A program made the position numbers and the translations under genes. Shown here one piece after another: positions 1-8,299 of a stretch of 45,758 nucleotides of DNA (positions are counted from its first letter, which is position 1; each line of letters starts with the position of its first letter). The stretch lies in assembly GCA_050290865.1 (NCBI GenBank), contig JBNKIW010000027.1, positions 1-45,758 on the forward strand, given 5' to 3'. The stretch is from JARRLC01 sp050290865. GTDB lineage: Bacteria > Pseudomonadota > Alphaproteobacteria > Rhizobiales > Rhodomicrobiaceae. The notes beneath the pieces are model-generated. The model saw nothing but the letters and a program-made list of their open reading frames with translations, was not told the origin of the DNA and ran no database searches.

Positions 1-85
1 AACGCTCGCGCTCAACTTCTAGAGGCGGCCCGGGCGGCTCGAAATCACACCGCTTTCAAAATGAGGGGATTCCTGAGGGTTCTGG

Positions 86-301
86 TTGATCGAGATCTTT
101 CAGGTCAAATATCTCAACAACATCATTGAGCAGGATCATCGCTTCATCAAGAAGATGCCACGCCCCATGAAGGGCTTCAAATCTTTTCCATCCGCATCCG
201 CAACATTGGACGGTATCGAAGTGGCCCACATGATCCGCAAGGGCCAATTTGCAACAAAAGACCAATCCGCATTTCAGCAGTTTGCTGCACTCGCTGCATA
301 A
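86..301 (+). pseudogene. 3' remnant of an IS6-family transposase
   Basis: Only the last ~70 residues of a DDE transposase remain. The pattern KYLNNIIEQDHR, then RPMKGFKSF, then GIEVAHMIRKGQ, ending FQQFAAL, is the recognisable C-terminus of IS6/IS26-type enzymes. It includes the glutamate (E in IIEQDH) that I take to be the third DDE acidic residue. The catalytic aspartates and the N-terminal helix-turn-helix are missing, and an in-frame stop at 74-76 closes the frame just upstream. The apparent TTG start at 86 is therefore probably not a real initiation site. It should be inactive unless an intact copy acts in trans. Confidence 0.8.
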
Positions 302-341
302 CTGCGTCCGGGGATACGCTTTGCTGCGACTGGGTTAGAAA

Positions 342-355
342 TTTGCGACAGAACC
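342..355 (+). repeat. Right terminal inverted repeat of the IS6-type element
   Basis: The 14 bases TTTGCGACAGAACC resemble the reverse complement of the typical IS6-family terminal repeat (GGttCTGTTGCAAA type). They lie 40 bases beyond the transposase stop, where an IS6 right end is expected. The element therefore ends about 7 bases before the secA stop codon. No left end is in the window. The match is from memory of the family consensus. Confidence 0.6.
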
Positions 356-362
356 GCGCTAC

Positions 363-3173
363 TCAGCCCGCATACGCCCCATGGCAGTGCTTGTATTTCT
401 TGCCCGAACCGCACGGACAGGCCGCGTTCCGCGCAACCTTGCCCCAGGTCTCCGGGTTGTTCGGGTCTTTGACCGCGGCCGCGTTGCGGCTGCGTACCGG
501 TGCGGACCGTGCGCGGCCGTTTGCCCGGGCGCCACCGGATACTGCCCCCGCCTCCGCCATCTCGAACTCGTCCTCCCCGGTGAGCGGATCGATATGATGG
601 GCGTACATCTCGGGCAACTCCTCCATCTCCATAGAGAAGTCCTCGTTAGGCGCGAGCTGAACATGCATCAGATGCTCGGTCGTGGCGAATCGCAGGCGCG
701 ACAGCATGCTCTCGAACAGCGTGAACGCCTCGCTCTTGTATTCGTTGAGCGGATCGCGCTGGGCGTAGCCACGCAGGCCCACGGCCTGGCGCAGATGCTC
801 CAGCATGATGAGATGCTCCCGCCACAGATGGTCGAGCGTCTGCAACAGGACACCCTTCTCGGCCTGGCGCAGGATCTCGGGGCCGAGTTCGGTGGCCTTG
901 CGCGCCGCCGCGGCATCCACTTTCTCCTGCAACCGGTGGCGGATTTCCTGATCGGCGATGCCTTCTTCCTTCGCCCAGTCGGCGACGGGCAGGTCGAGGT
1001 CGAAAATCTCCTTTACCGCCGTCTGCAGGCCCTCGGTGTCCCACTGCTCGGCATAGGCGTGCTGCGGGATGTGGTCGGCGACGATGTCCTCGACGACCTC
1101 GCGGCGCATATCGGCGACGATGTCGCTGACATCTTCCTTGTGCATCAGGTCAATGCGCTGCTCGAAGATGACCTTGCGCTGGTCGTTCATCACATCGTCG
1201 AATTTGAGGATGTTCTTGCGCATGTCGAAGTTGCGGGCTTCGACCTTCTGCTGCGCCTTTTCCAGCGCGCGGTTGATCCAGGGATGGATGATGGCCTCGC
1301 CCTCCTCCAGGCCGAGGCGGCGCAGCACGCCGTCCATGCGGTCGGAGCCGAAGATGCGCATCAGGTCGTCTTCGAGCGAGAGGTAGAACTTCGAGTCGCC
1401 CGGATCGCCCTGGCGGCCGGAGCGGCCGCGGAGCTGATTATCGATGCGCCGGGATTCATGGCGCTCGGTGCCGACGACATAGAGCCCGCCTGCTTTCAGC
1501 GCCCGCTCCTTCTTCGCGCCCACCTCCGCTTGTATTTCGGCGTGCTTGGCGGCGATATCCTCCTTGGACGGCGCGGCACCGCGCTGTTCCTGCTCCGCCT
1601 CCCAGGTCTTGATCTGCATATCCACATTGCCGCCAAGCTGGATATCGGTACCGCGGCCCGCCATGTTGGTGGCGATCGTCACGGCGCCCGGCACACCGGC
1701 CTGCGCGATGATGAAGGCTTCCTGTTCGTGGTGGCGGGCGTTGAGCACCTGGTGGGGAACCTTCAGTTTCTTGAGTTCTTCGGCCAGCGTTTCGGATTTC
1801 TCGATGGAGGTCGTACCGACGAGGATCGGCTGGCCGCGCTCGCGGCAATCCTTGATCACTTCGATAATGGCGGTGATTTTCTCGCGCGCGGTGCGGTAAA
1901 CCTCGTCATCATGGTCATTGCGGATCATCGGCCGGTTGGTCGGGACCTCAAGCACATCGAGCTTGTAGATATCCATGAACTCGCCGGCCTCGGTCAGCGC
2001 CGTGCCGGTCATGCCCGCGAGCTTTTCGTAAAGGCGGAAGTAGTTCTGGAAGGTGACGGAGGCCAGCGTCTGGTTCTCCGGCTGGATTTCGACGTGCTCC
2101 TTGGCTTCGAGCGCCTGATGGAGCCCCTCCGAATACCGGCGCCCCTCCATCATGCGGCCGGTGAATTCGTCGATGATCACCACCTGGCCCTTGCGCACGA
2201 TGTAATCGCGGTCGCGCAGGAAGAGCTTGTGCGCGCGCAGGGCGCAGTTGACGTGGTGCACGAGCGAGACGTTCTCGAGATCGTAGAGCGAGGTCTTCTC
2301 GCTGAGGGCGCCGCGCGAGCGCAGCAGCCCCTCGACATGCTCGTTACCGGCATCGGTCAGATTGACGGAGCGCTGCTTTTCGTCGAGTTCGAAATCATCG
2401 GCAACCAGCTCCGGGATGACGGTGTCGATGGAGTTGTAAAGATCCGAGCGGTCTTCGACAGGGCCGGAAATGATCAGCGGCGTGCGCGCCTCGTCGATGA
2501 GAATGGAGTCCACCTCGTCCACGATGGCGTAGTAATGCCCCGCCAGCTCCGCCGCGCGCCCGCCGAACTGCACCATGTCGGAGGTGTCGTATTTCATGTT
2601 GTCGCGTAAGTAGTCGAAGCCGAATTCGTTGTTGGTGCCGTAGGTGATGTCGCAGGCATACGCCTCGCGGCGCTGGTCATCTTCGATTTCGTGCAGGATC
2701 ACGCCCACCGACATGCCGAGAAAGCGGTAGACCGCCCCCATCCATTCCGAGTCGCGTCTGGCCAGATAGTCGTTCACGGTCACGACGTGAACGCCGCGCC
2801 CCGCGAGGGCGTTGAGATAGACCGGCAGCGTGGCAACGAGCGTCTTGCCCTCACCGGTCTTCATCTCGGATATGTTGCCGCTGTGCAACACCATGCCGCC
2901 GATCAACTGGACATCGTAGTGGCGCTGGCCCAGCGCGCGCTTGGCGCCTTCGCGGACGGTGGCGAACGCCGGCACGAGGAGATCGTCAAGGGGTCTGCCC
3001 GCCGCCAGTTGCTGGCGAAACTCGGCGGTACGGCCCCGCAGAGCCTCATCGGAAAGAGCGGAGACTTCCGGCTCCAGCGCGTTTATGGCGTCCACCGCCC
3101 CGTCATAGACTTTGAGCTTGCGGTCATTCGAGGAACCGAAGAATTTGGTCGCCAGGGTCGCCAGAGATACCAT
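363..3173 (-). CDS. secA: Protein translocase ATPase SecA
   Basis: SecA is the motor that pushes unfolded preproteins through SecYEG. The 936-residue length is normal for an alphaproteobacterial SecA. Visible landmarks are Walker A MKTGEGKT at about 104-111, the NDYLARRD motif at about 134-141, a DEVD box near 218, the helicase motif TNMAGRGTDI, QLRGRSGRQGDPG near 585, and the C-terminal zinc-binding tail CPCGSGKKYKHCHG for SecB and ribosome contact. The start MVSLATLATKFFGS matches the family. It is divergent from the parvulin gene, an arrangement I recall in Rhizobiales. An IS end sits about 7 bases past the stop, so any native terminator has been displaced. Confidence 0.98.
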   Translation of the reverse strand: MVSLATLATKFFGSSNDRKLKVYDGAVDAINALEPEVSALSDEALRGRTAEFRQQLAAGRPLDDLLVPAFATVREGAKRALGQRHYDVQLIGGMVLHSGNISEMKTGEGKTLVATLPVYLNALAGRGVHVVTVNDYLARRDSEWMGAVYRFLGMSVGVILHEIEDDQRREAYACDITYGTNNEFGFDYLRDNMKYDTSDMVQFGGRAAELAGHYYAIVDEVDSILIDEARTPLIISGPVEDRSDLYNSIDTVIPELVADDFELDEKQRSVNLTDAGNEHVEGLLRSRGALSEKTSLYDLENVSLVHHVNCALRAHKLFLRDRDYIVRKGQVVIIDEFTGRMMEGRRYSEGLHQALEAKEHVEIQPENQTLASVTFQNYFRLYEKLAGMTGTALTEAGEFMDIYKLDVLEVPTNRPMIRNDHDDEVYRTAREKITAIIEVIKDCRERGQPILVGTTSIEKSETLAEELKKLKVPHQVLNARHHEQEAFIIAQAGVPGAVTIATNMAGRGTDIQLGGNVDMQIKTWEAEQEQRGAAPSKEDIAAKHAEIQAEVGAKKERALKAGGLYVVGTERHESRRIDNQLRGRSGRQGDPGDSKFYLSLEDDLMRIFGSDRMDGVLRRLGLEEGEAIIHPWINRALEKAQQKVEARNFDMRKNILKFDDVMNDQRKVIFEQRIDLMHKEDVSDIVADMRREVVEDIVADHIPQHAYAEQWDTEGLQTAVKEIFDLDLPVADWAKEEGIADQEIRHRLQEKVDAAAARKATELGPEILRQAEKGVLLQTLDHLWREHLIMLEHLRQAVGLRGYAQRDPLNEYKSEAFTLFESMLSRLRFATTEHLMHVQLAPNEDFSMEMEELPEMYAHHIDPLTGEDEFEMAEAGAVSGGARANGRARSAPVRSRNAAAVKDPNNPETWGKVARNAACPCGSGKKYKHCHGAYAG

Positions 3174-3669
3174 TGCAATGCCTCGTTTCGCCCGGAGCGG
3201 CTGCCCTTTTCGCGTGCAGCGAATGAACTCCAGATCATTGAGTTGCCGCGTTTTTTGCTACACCCGTGCCCGGACGCCCAAAAACGCTCCGGCCAGCCCT
3301 CTCCCGGCTGACCGGCGGAAAAGTCTTGAACGCCGGCTCACAGAACAACCGGAGCCCGCTTGATCGTCATTCTGTTTCTCTAGAAACGATGATTGGCGGG
3401 GGGTGTTCTCGCTCAACTTGCGCCGTCTTCTGGCCGGCAAATTCGTGAATTCACAGATAAGAGCGGCGCCTGTCCTTGTCAACGCGCCAGCGGCGGCAAG
3501 CGCGGCATCCCGGTGGATTTTAGAGTTTGGCCTTACGATTTCTTTGCGTGCGTGGCTACGGAGCGCTAAAGAGGATCTGGCGGCGTGCCGTATCCTGAGC
3601 ACAATTTCTGGCCACCATTTCAGCACGTTCCACGATAAAGAATCCACACAACCGAGAGGATCCAATACT
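3174..3669. other. Divergent intergenic region between secA and the parvulin gene
   Basis: These 496 bases hold no convincing gene; the open frames crossing them are short or are out-of-frame extensions of neighbours. The region must carry the promoters of both divergent genes. An imperfect inverted repeat, GTTTCT with AGAAAC, lies at 3374-3387. I see no confident -35/-10 pair or known RNA. Confidence 0.5.
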
Positions 3670-4581
3670 GTGAGACCAATAGCACCTGTGGCCTTTCTCG
3701 CCGCGGCTGTCGCCTTTGCGGCCACCTCCTGGGCGGCTCCAGACCCGAATACCGTTCTGGCGAAGGTTAACGGCACCGACATTACCGAGTCTGAACTCGC
3801 TTTCGCCGAGGCCGAGATCGGCCGGGAACTCGCTGGCGTGGCGCCCGAGAACCGCCGCCGTGTCCTCATCGAATATCTCACCGAGGCGCATCTGATGGCC
3901 GAGGCCGCAGAGAAAGCCAAGCTCGGCACGGGCCCGGAATTCGACGCGCGCATGAAGTATTACCGCCTGCGCGCCCTGCGGGACGTCTATTTCGAGAAGA
4001 AGGTCCGCGACGCCGTGAGCACGGAAGCAGCCAAGACCCTCTATAACGACCGCGTCAAGAACATCCCGGTCCAGCAGGAGATCCGCGCCCGCCACATCCT
4101 GGTCAAAACCGAGGACGAAGCGAAGAAGCTCGCCAAGGAACTTACCAGCGGCGCCGACTTCGGCGAACTGGCCAAGAAGCATTCGCAGGACAAAGGCGGC
4201 ATGGCCGGCGGCGATCTCGGCTATTTCACGCGCGGGCAGATGGTGAAACCGTTCGAAGAAGCCGCGTTCGCACTTGCGAAGGGCAAGGTTTCGGCCCCCG
4301 TGCAGACGAAATTCGGCTGGCACCTCATCAAGCTCGAAGACAAGCGCGACCGCAAACCGCCGGCTTTCGAGGAGGTCAAGGACCAGATTTCCGCATCGCT
4401 GGTTCAGGCCAAGCTGCAATCCACGGTCCGGGATATGCGCGGCACGGCGAAGATCGAAATCCTCGATCCCGAAGTGAAGAAGGTGATCGAGGCCGAGGCC
4501 GCTGCGAAAGCCGCTGCAGCCAAGCAGGCAAAGGACGCCAAGGATGGCGAGCCTGCTGCTCCGGCGAAGAAGAAGAAGTGA
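3670..4581 (+). CDS. Periplasmic peptidyl-prolyl cis-trans isomerase, parvulin (PpiC/SurA type)
   Basis: A foldase that isomerises proline bonds in exported proteins. The 303-residue product starts with a signal peptide (hydrophobic VAFLAAAVAFAATSWA, cleavage near residue 22). A SurA-like helical N-terminal region follows, then one rotamase domain at about 139-223 with ARHILVKT, GGDLGYFTRGQMVKPFE and FGWHLIKL. The last 30 residues are Ala/Lys-rich and end in a lysine run. I chose GTG at 3670 because GAGAGGA precedes it by 9 bases and the signal peptide begins there; the frame is open further upstream without signal-like sequence. It sits opposite secA, which fits a role in handling Sec substrates. 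Confidence 0.93.
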   Translation: MRPIAPVAFLAAAVAFAATSWAAPDPNTVLAKVNGTDITESELAFAEAEIGRELAGVAPENRRRVLIEYLTEAHLMAEAAEKAKLGTGPEFDARMKYYRLRALRDVYFEKKVRDAVSTEAAKTLYNDRVKNIPVQQEIRARHILVKTEDEAKKLAKELTSGADFGELAKKHSQDKGGMAGGDLGYFTRGQMVKPFEEAAFALAKGKVSAPVQTKFGWHLIKLEDKRDRKPPAFEEVKDQISASLVQAKLQSTVRDMRGTAKIEILDPEVKKVIEAEAAAKAAAAKQAKDAKDGEPAAPAKKKK

Positions 4582-4607
4582 GGCGCGCGCGGCCGACCGC
4601 GCCTTTC
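4581..4607 (+). terminator. Possible terminator after the parvulin gene
   Basis: AGGCGCG (4581-4587) pairs with CGCGCCT (4598-4604), directly at the stop codon, followed only by TTT and then a C run. The T tract is short, so this may be a weak terminator or just GC-rich sequence. Confidence 0.35.
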
Positions 4608-4750
4608 CCCCGCCCCGTGGTGGCGCGACAAAAACGCGCGGGACCGCGGGCGGGGCGGAATATGCGTTTTTTCGCACACCGGCTTCCCCTCGCCCGAACT
4701 TCGCTCTAATGTGCGCGCGAATGGAACGGCCTTATCAGGAAAACAGCCGG

Positions 4751-5173
4751 ATGCGACTTCGGATTTTAGCCGGATGCCTGACCGTCGGGCTCTTGTGGCC
4801 GACGGCGGGCAACGCCGAAAAGATCGCAAACGAGGTGGCGGTTTTCGCCGCGCTCGACAAGGTTACGGCGCGCATCCAGCCCCTGGAAGTGAAGATCGGC
4901 GAGACCGCTACGTTCGGCGCGCTGAAAATCACGCCGCGCGCGTGCCACACGCGCCCGCCGACCGAACCCCCCATCACCGCCGTCTTCGTCGAGATTGACG
5001 AGACTCAGTTGGACAAGACTGAAAAGCGCATCTTTTCGGGATGGATGTTCGCGGAAAACCCCGGAGTTCACTCCGTCGAACACCCAGTCTTCGACGTCTG
5101 GCTCACGAGCTGCAAGACGCCCGTCACCGGAAGATCCCGCGGCAATTCGTGGAAGCCTGCTGAAAATCCCTGA
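4751..5173 (+). CDS. DUF2155 domain-containing periplasmic protein
   Basis: About 140 residues beginning with a signal peptide (MRLRILAGCLTVGLLWPTAGNA). The domain shows the marks of DUF2155: FGALKITPRAC, then RPPTEPP, then IFSGWMFAENPG, VEHPVFDVW and a final conserved cysteine in LTSC. The biochemical role of this family is not known to me. ATG 4751 was preferred because the signal peptide starts there and AGGA lies 10 bases upstream; an in-frame ATG at 4721 would add ten non-hydrophobic residues. In many alphaproteobacteria this gene neighbours aat and accBC, as here. Its last 106 bases overlap the 3' end of aat on the other strand. Confidence 0.85.
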   Translation: MRLRILAGCLTVGLLWPTAGNAEKIANEVAVFAALDKVTARIQPLEVKIGETATFGALKITPRACHTRPPTEPPITAVFVEIDETQLDKTEKRIFSGWMFAENPGVHSVEHPVFDVWLTSCKTPVTGRSRGNSWKPAENP

Positions 5174-5763
5174 AGCGCGCGGCTCAGCAAATGCTGAAAC
5201 TCGGCACGCGGGATTTCAAGCGCGCCGAACTGCTTGAGGTGATCGGTCACGAACTGCGTGTCGAGCAGCGTGAAGCCGCCGTAAACGAGTCGGGCGATGA
5301 GATAGACGAGCGCCACTTTCGAGGCGTCGCGCTCCGTCGAAAACATCGACTCGCCGAAGAACGCCCGGCCGACATGCACGCCATACAGCCCGCCGACCAG
5401 CCGCCCATCCAGCCACGCCTCCACCGTGTGACAGTGCCCCATGCTGAACAGCTCGGCGTATAGCTCCCGGATCGGCTGGTTGATCCAGGTGGTCCTGCGT
5501 CCGGGCCGCGAGGCGGCACACCCGCTGATGACGCCCTGGAAATCGCTGTCGACCCGGATCTCGAATTTTCCCTGGCGGATGGTGCGTGCGAGCCGTCTTG
5601 GCACGCTGATCCCGCTCAGGGGCAGGATGCCGCGCAGCTCCGGCTCGATCCAGTAGAGCGTCGGATCCCTCGCGCTCTCAGCCATGGGAAAGATCCCGCA
5701 GGTATAGGCTTTCAGAAGCACCTGCGGCGTGATCTCGATGGCACGGTAGTTCGGTGACCCCAT
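5068..5763 (-). CDS. aat: Leucyl/phenylalanyl-tRNA--protein transferase
   Basis: Transfers Leu or Phe from tRNA to proteins with an N-terminal Arg or Lys, making N-end-rule substrates for ClpS/ClpAP. Landmarks are LLKAYTCGIFPMAE, YWIEPELRGILPL, CHTVEAWLDGRLVGGLYGV, AFFGESMFS and LLDTQFVTDHLKQFGA. I used the ATG giving MGSPNYRAIEITP because the domain begins right after it; the frame stays open to 5841, with another ATG at 5796. It follows accC by about 105 bases on the same strand. The C-terminus continues past the conserved domain (roughly 30 residues) into the convergent overlap with the DUF2155 gene. Confidence 0.93.
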   Translation of the reverse strand: MGSPNYRAIEITPQVLLKAYTCGIFPMAESARDPTLYWIEPELRGILPLSGISVPRRLARTIRQGKFEIRVDSDFQGVISGCAASRPGRRTTWINQPIRELYAELFSMGHCHTVEAWLDGRLVGGLYGVHVGRAFFGESMFSTERDASKVALVYLIARLVYGGFTLLDTQFVTDHLKQFGALEIPRAEFQHLLSRALQGFSAGFHELPRDLPVTGVLQLVSQTSKTGCSTE

Positions 5764-5868
5764 CGGGCGACAATCCGGAAAGCTGACACCAAACATCCGG
5801 CGCCCGCCTCGCAAAGCGGCCCCGGATGGATCAGGACACAAGCGGCACCATGCCGCTCCCGCCTTAAT

Positions 5869-7209
5869 TTAGTGCTTTCCGAGATATTTTTCGAGCCAAT
5901 GAATGTCGTAAATGCCGTCGACGATGTCCGGCTCGACGATCAGGTCACTAAAAAGCGGGATCGTGGTTTCTATTCCGTCAATGACGAACTCGCCCAGCGC
6001 GCGCCGGAGCCGCATCAGGCATTCATTGCGGTTTTTGCCGTGAACGATGAGCTTGCCGATAAGGCTGTCGTAATACGGCGGGATCTGGTACCCCGCATAG
6101 ACCGCGGAATCGACGCGCACGCCGAGGCCGCCGGGCGGATGGAAATAGGTGATGCGCCCGGGCGAGGGCGTGAACGTGCGGGCGTTCTCGGCGTTGATTC
6201 GGCACTCGATGGCGTGTCCTTCGAAACGCAGGTCTTCCTCCTTCAGGCTCAGGGGCGATCCGGCCGCCACGCGCAACTGCTCGATCACCAGGTCGATGCC
6301 GGTAATCATCTCCGTGACCGTGTGTTCCACCTGGAGCCGCGTGTTCATCTCGATGAAATAGAACTCGCCATTCTCGTACAGGAACTCGACGGTCCCGACG
6401 CCGCGATAGCCGAGCTCGGCCATCGCGCGGGCGACGGTGTCGCCGATGTCCTGGCGCTGCGAGACGTTGAGAGCGGGCGACGGCGCCTCTTCCCACACCT
6501 TCTGGTGCCGCCGCTGCAGCGAGCAGTCGCGCTCTCCCATGTGGATGGCGTTGCCCTGCCCGTCGCCGAGCACCTGGATCTCGATATGGCGCGGCCGGGT
6601 CAGGTATTTTTCCATGTAGAGCGCGTCATCGCCAAAGGCCGCCTTGGACTCGGCGCGGGCCGTGGCAAGCGCCACCGGCAACTCTTCCTCGCTCTGCGCC
6701 ACCTTCATGCCGCGGCCGCCGCCGCCCGCCGCCGCCTTGACCAGCACGGGATAGCCGATCGTGCGCGCCACCTCTCGCGCCTGGGCGTCGGATGTCACCG
6801 CGCCGTCCGAGCCGGGCACCACCGGGATGCCGAGCGACTTGGCGGTTTCCTTGGCCTGGATCTTGTCGCCCATGAGGCGGATGTGTTCCGAGGTCGGGCC
6901 GATAAAAGTGATGGCATGCTCTTCCAGGATTTCGGCGAAACGCGCATTCTCTGAAAGGAAACCGTAACCGGGATGCACGGCGTCGGCGCCTGTGATCTCG
7001 CAGGCGGCCAGCAGCGCCGGGATGTTGAGATAGCTCTCGGCCGCGGGCGGCGGGCCGATGCATACGCTTTCATCGGCGAGCCGGACATGCATGGCGTTGG
7101 CGTCCGCCGTCGAGTGAACGGCGACCGTCTGGATACCCAGTTCCTTGCACGCCCGCTGAATACGCAGGGCGATCTCGCCGCGGTTGGCGATGAGGACTTT
7201 ATCGAACAT
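5869..7209 (-). CDS. accC: Acetyl-CoA carboxylase, biotin carboxylase subunit
   Basis: Carboxylates the biotin on AccB using ATP and bicarbonate, the first half-reaction of fatty-acid synthesis. The 446-residue product shows FDKVLIANRGEIALRI, HPGYGFLSEN, the ATP-grasp lysine in MGDK (116), the glycine loop AGGGGRGMK at about 161-169, and EMNTRLQVEHTVTE. The start was set at the ATG of MFDKVLIANRG; an in-frame GTG four codons upstream (7221) is possible and would leave just one base after the accB stop. It is co-directional and almost contiguous with accB. Confidence 0.97.
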   Translation of the reverse strand: MFDKVLIANRGEIALRIQRACKELGIQTVAVHSTADANAMHVRLADESVCIGPPPAAESYLNIPALLAACEITGADAVHPGYGFLSENARFAEILEEHAITFIGPTSEHIRLMGDKIQAKETAKSLGIPVVPGSDGAVTSDAQAREVARTIGYPVLVKAAAGGGGRGMKVAQSEEELPVALATARAESKAAFGDDALYMEKYLTRPRHIEIQVLGDGQGNAIHMGERDCSLQRRHQKVWEEAPSPALNVSQRQDIGDTVARAMAELGYRGVGTVEFLYENGEFYFIEMNTRLQVEHTVTEMITGIDLVIEQLRVAAGSPLSLKEEDLRFEGHAIECRINAENARTFTPSPGRITYFHPPGGLGVRVDSAVYAGYQIPPYYDSLIGKLIVHGKNRNECLMRLRRALGEFVIDGIETTIPLFSDLIVEPDIVDGIYDIHWLEKYLGKH

Positions 7210-7222
7210 GTCCCCCGCCACC

Positions 7223-7687
7223 CTATTCGATGATCATGAGCGGTTCGCCGAACTCGACCGGCTGCCCGTTTTCGACGAGGACGGCCTTAACCGTCCCGGC
7301 GCGCGGCGCCGGAATGTGGTTCATGGTCTTCATCGCTTCGATGATGAGAAGCGTGTCCCCTTGTTTCACCACCGAACCGACCTCGACGAAAGCCGGCGCT
7401 TCCGGCGCGGCGGCGCGGTAGGCGGTGCCCACCATCGGCGATTTGACCGCGCCGGGGTTGTTGTCCGCGTCCTTTGCCGCAGGAGCGACGGCCCCGCCCG
7501 CAGCCGTGGAAGTGACCGGCGGCACGGCAGCCGCGACCGTCGTCTGGCGGGCAATGCGGATGCGCAGGCCCTGCTGCTCGATCTCGATCTCGCTCAGCCC
7601 GGTTTCGTTCAGCAGCCCGGCGAGGTTGCGAATAAGCCCCTCGTCCACCGGACCCAGCTTCTTTTCGTCGTTTGCGTCAGCCGCCAC
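7223..7687 (-). CDS. accB: Acetyl-CoA carboxylase biotin carboxyl carrier protein
   Basis: Carries biotin between AccC and the carboxyltransferase. It has 154 residues: an N-terminal segment (residues 1-48, ending in IEQQGLRIRIARQ) that resembles other BCCPs, an Ala/Pro/Val-rich linker (about 49-80), and a biotinyl domain at about 81-154. The biotin-accepting lysine is K120 in EAMKTMN; the common motif is EAMKMMN, so the residue after the lysine is threonine here. It lies 12 bases after aroQ and 13 bases before accC, consistent with an aroQ-accB-accC operon. Confidence 0.97.
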   Translation of the reverse strand: MAADANDEKKLGPVDEGLIRNLAGLLNETGLSEIEIEQQGLRIRIARQTTVAAAVPPVTSTAAGGAVAPAAKDADNNPGAVKSPMVGTAYRAAAPEAPAFVEVGSVVKQGDTLLIIEAMKTMNHIPAPRAGTVKAVLVENGQPVEFGEPLMIIE

Positions 7688-7699
7688 TTGCAGTCCCCC

Positions 7700-8164
7700 T
7701 CAGACGTCGCGCGTTTCAGCTACTGATTGGAGCCGCGCGGCCAGCGCGTCAAGCGCAAGCTCGTATCCGTTGCTTCCCAGTCCGCAAATAACGCCGGTCG
7801 CCACGCGCGATACATAGGAATGGTGGCGGAACGGCTCGCGGCTGTGGATATTCGACAGGTGCACCTCGATGACCGGTAGTTCCGCTGCGGCCAGCGCGTC
7901 GAGCAGCGCCACCGACGTATGCGTGAGCGCCGCCGGATTGATGATGATCGCCGCAGCCCCGGTGCGGGCTTCCTGAATCCAATCCACGAGCGTGCCTTCG
8001 TGGTTGCTCTGACGGAAGTCGATGGCCAGACCAAGCTCCGCGGCACGCGCCTCCAGCCGGGCGTGGATATCGGCGAGCGTATCGTGACCGTAGACCTCCG
8101 GCTGGCGCTGACCGAGCAGGTTCAGGTTGGGGCCATTGAGGATGTAGATCGGTTTCATGGTCAT
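7700..8164 (-). CDS. aroQ: 3-dehydroquinate dehydratase, type II
   Basis: Dehydrates 3-dehydroquinate to 3-dehydroshikimate in the shikimate pathway. The 154 residues carry the type II signature ILNGPNLNLLGQR with the catalytic tyrosine at about 25 (PEVYG), QSNHEG near 52-57, NPAALTHTS, and the catalytic histidine at about 102 in EVHLSN followed by REPFRHHS. Two ATGs six bases apart compete; I took 8164 (MTMKP) because a G run lies six bases upstream, which suits initiation better than 8158. It appears to be first in an aroQ-accB-accC unit, a common alphaproteobacterial arrangement. Confidence 0.96.
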   Translation of the reverse strand: MTMKPIYILNGPNLNLLGQRQPEVYGHDTLADIHARLEARAAELGLAIDFRQSNHEGTLVDWIQEARTGAAAIIINPAALTHTSVALLDALAAAELPVIEVHLSNIHSREPFRHHSYVSRVATGVICGLGSNGYELALDALAARLQSVAETRDV

Positions 8165-8194
8165 GGCATACCCCCGTCTCCACGCGAGCGGCCA

Positions 8195-8224
8195 CAAAAA
8201 AATGAGGCCGCATCCGCGCGGCCC
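8195..8224 (-). terminator. Rho-independent terminator after the DsbA-like gene
   Basis: Read on the minus strand, GGCCGC pairs with GCGGCC around a six-base loop and is followed by TCA and seven T residues. It sits about 75 bases past the DsbA stop and about 30 bases before the aroQ start. An aroQ promoter must therefore overlap it, or aroQ-acc expression depends on read-through. Confidence 0.75.
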
Positions 8225-8299
8225 CATCAAGATACTGAATTATTGCCGAAAAAACGGCAGGCGCGCAATCTCCGCCGGAGCCCCGTCTTGCGGAACGCC

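Noticed and set aside
381..2609. Long plus-strand open frame of 742 codons opposite secA
   Set aside because: It is the antisense shadow of secA in GC-rich DNA; the product has no domain or sensible start and secA is certain.
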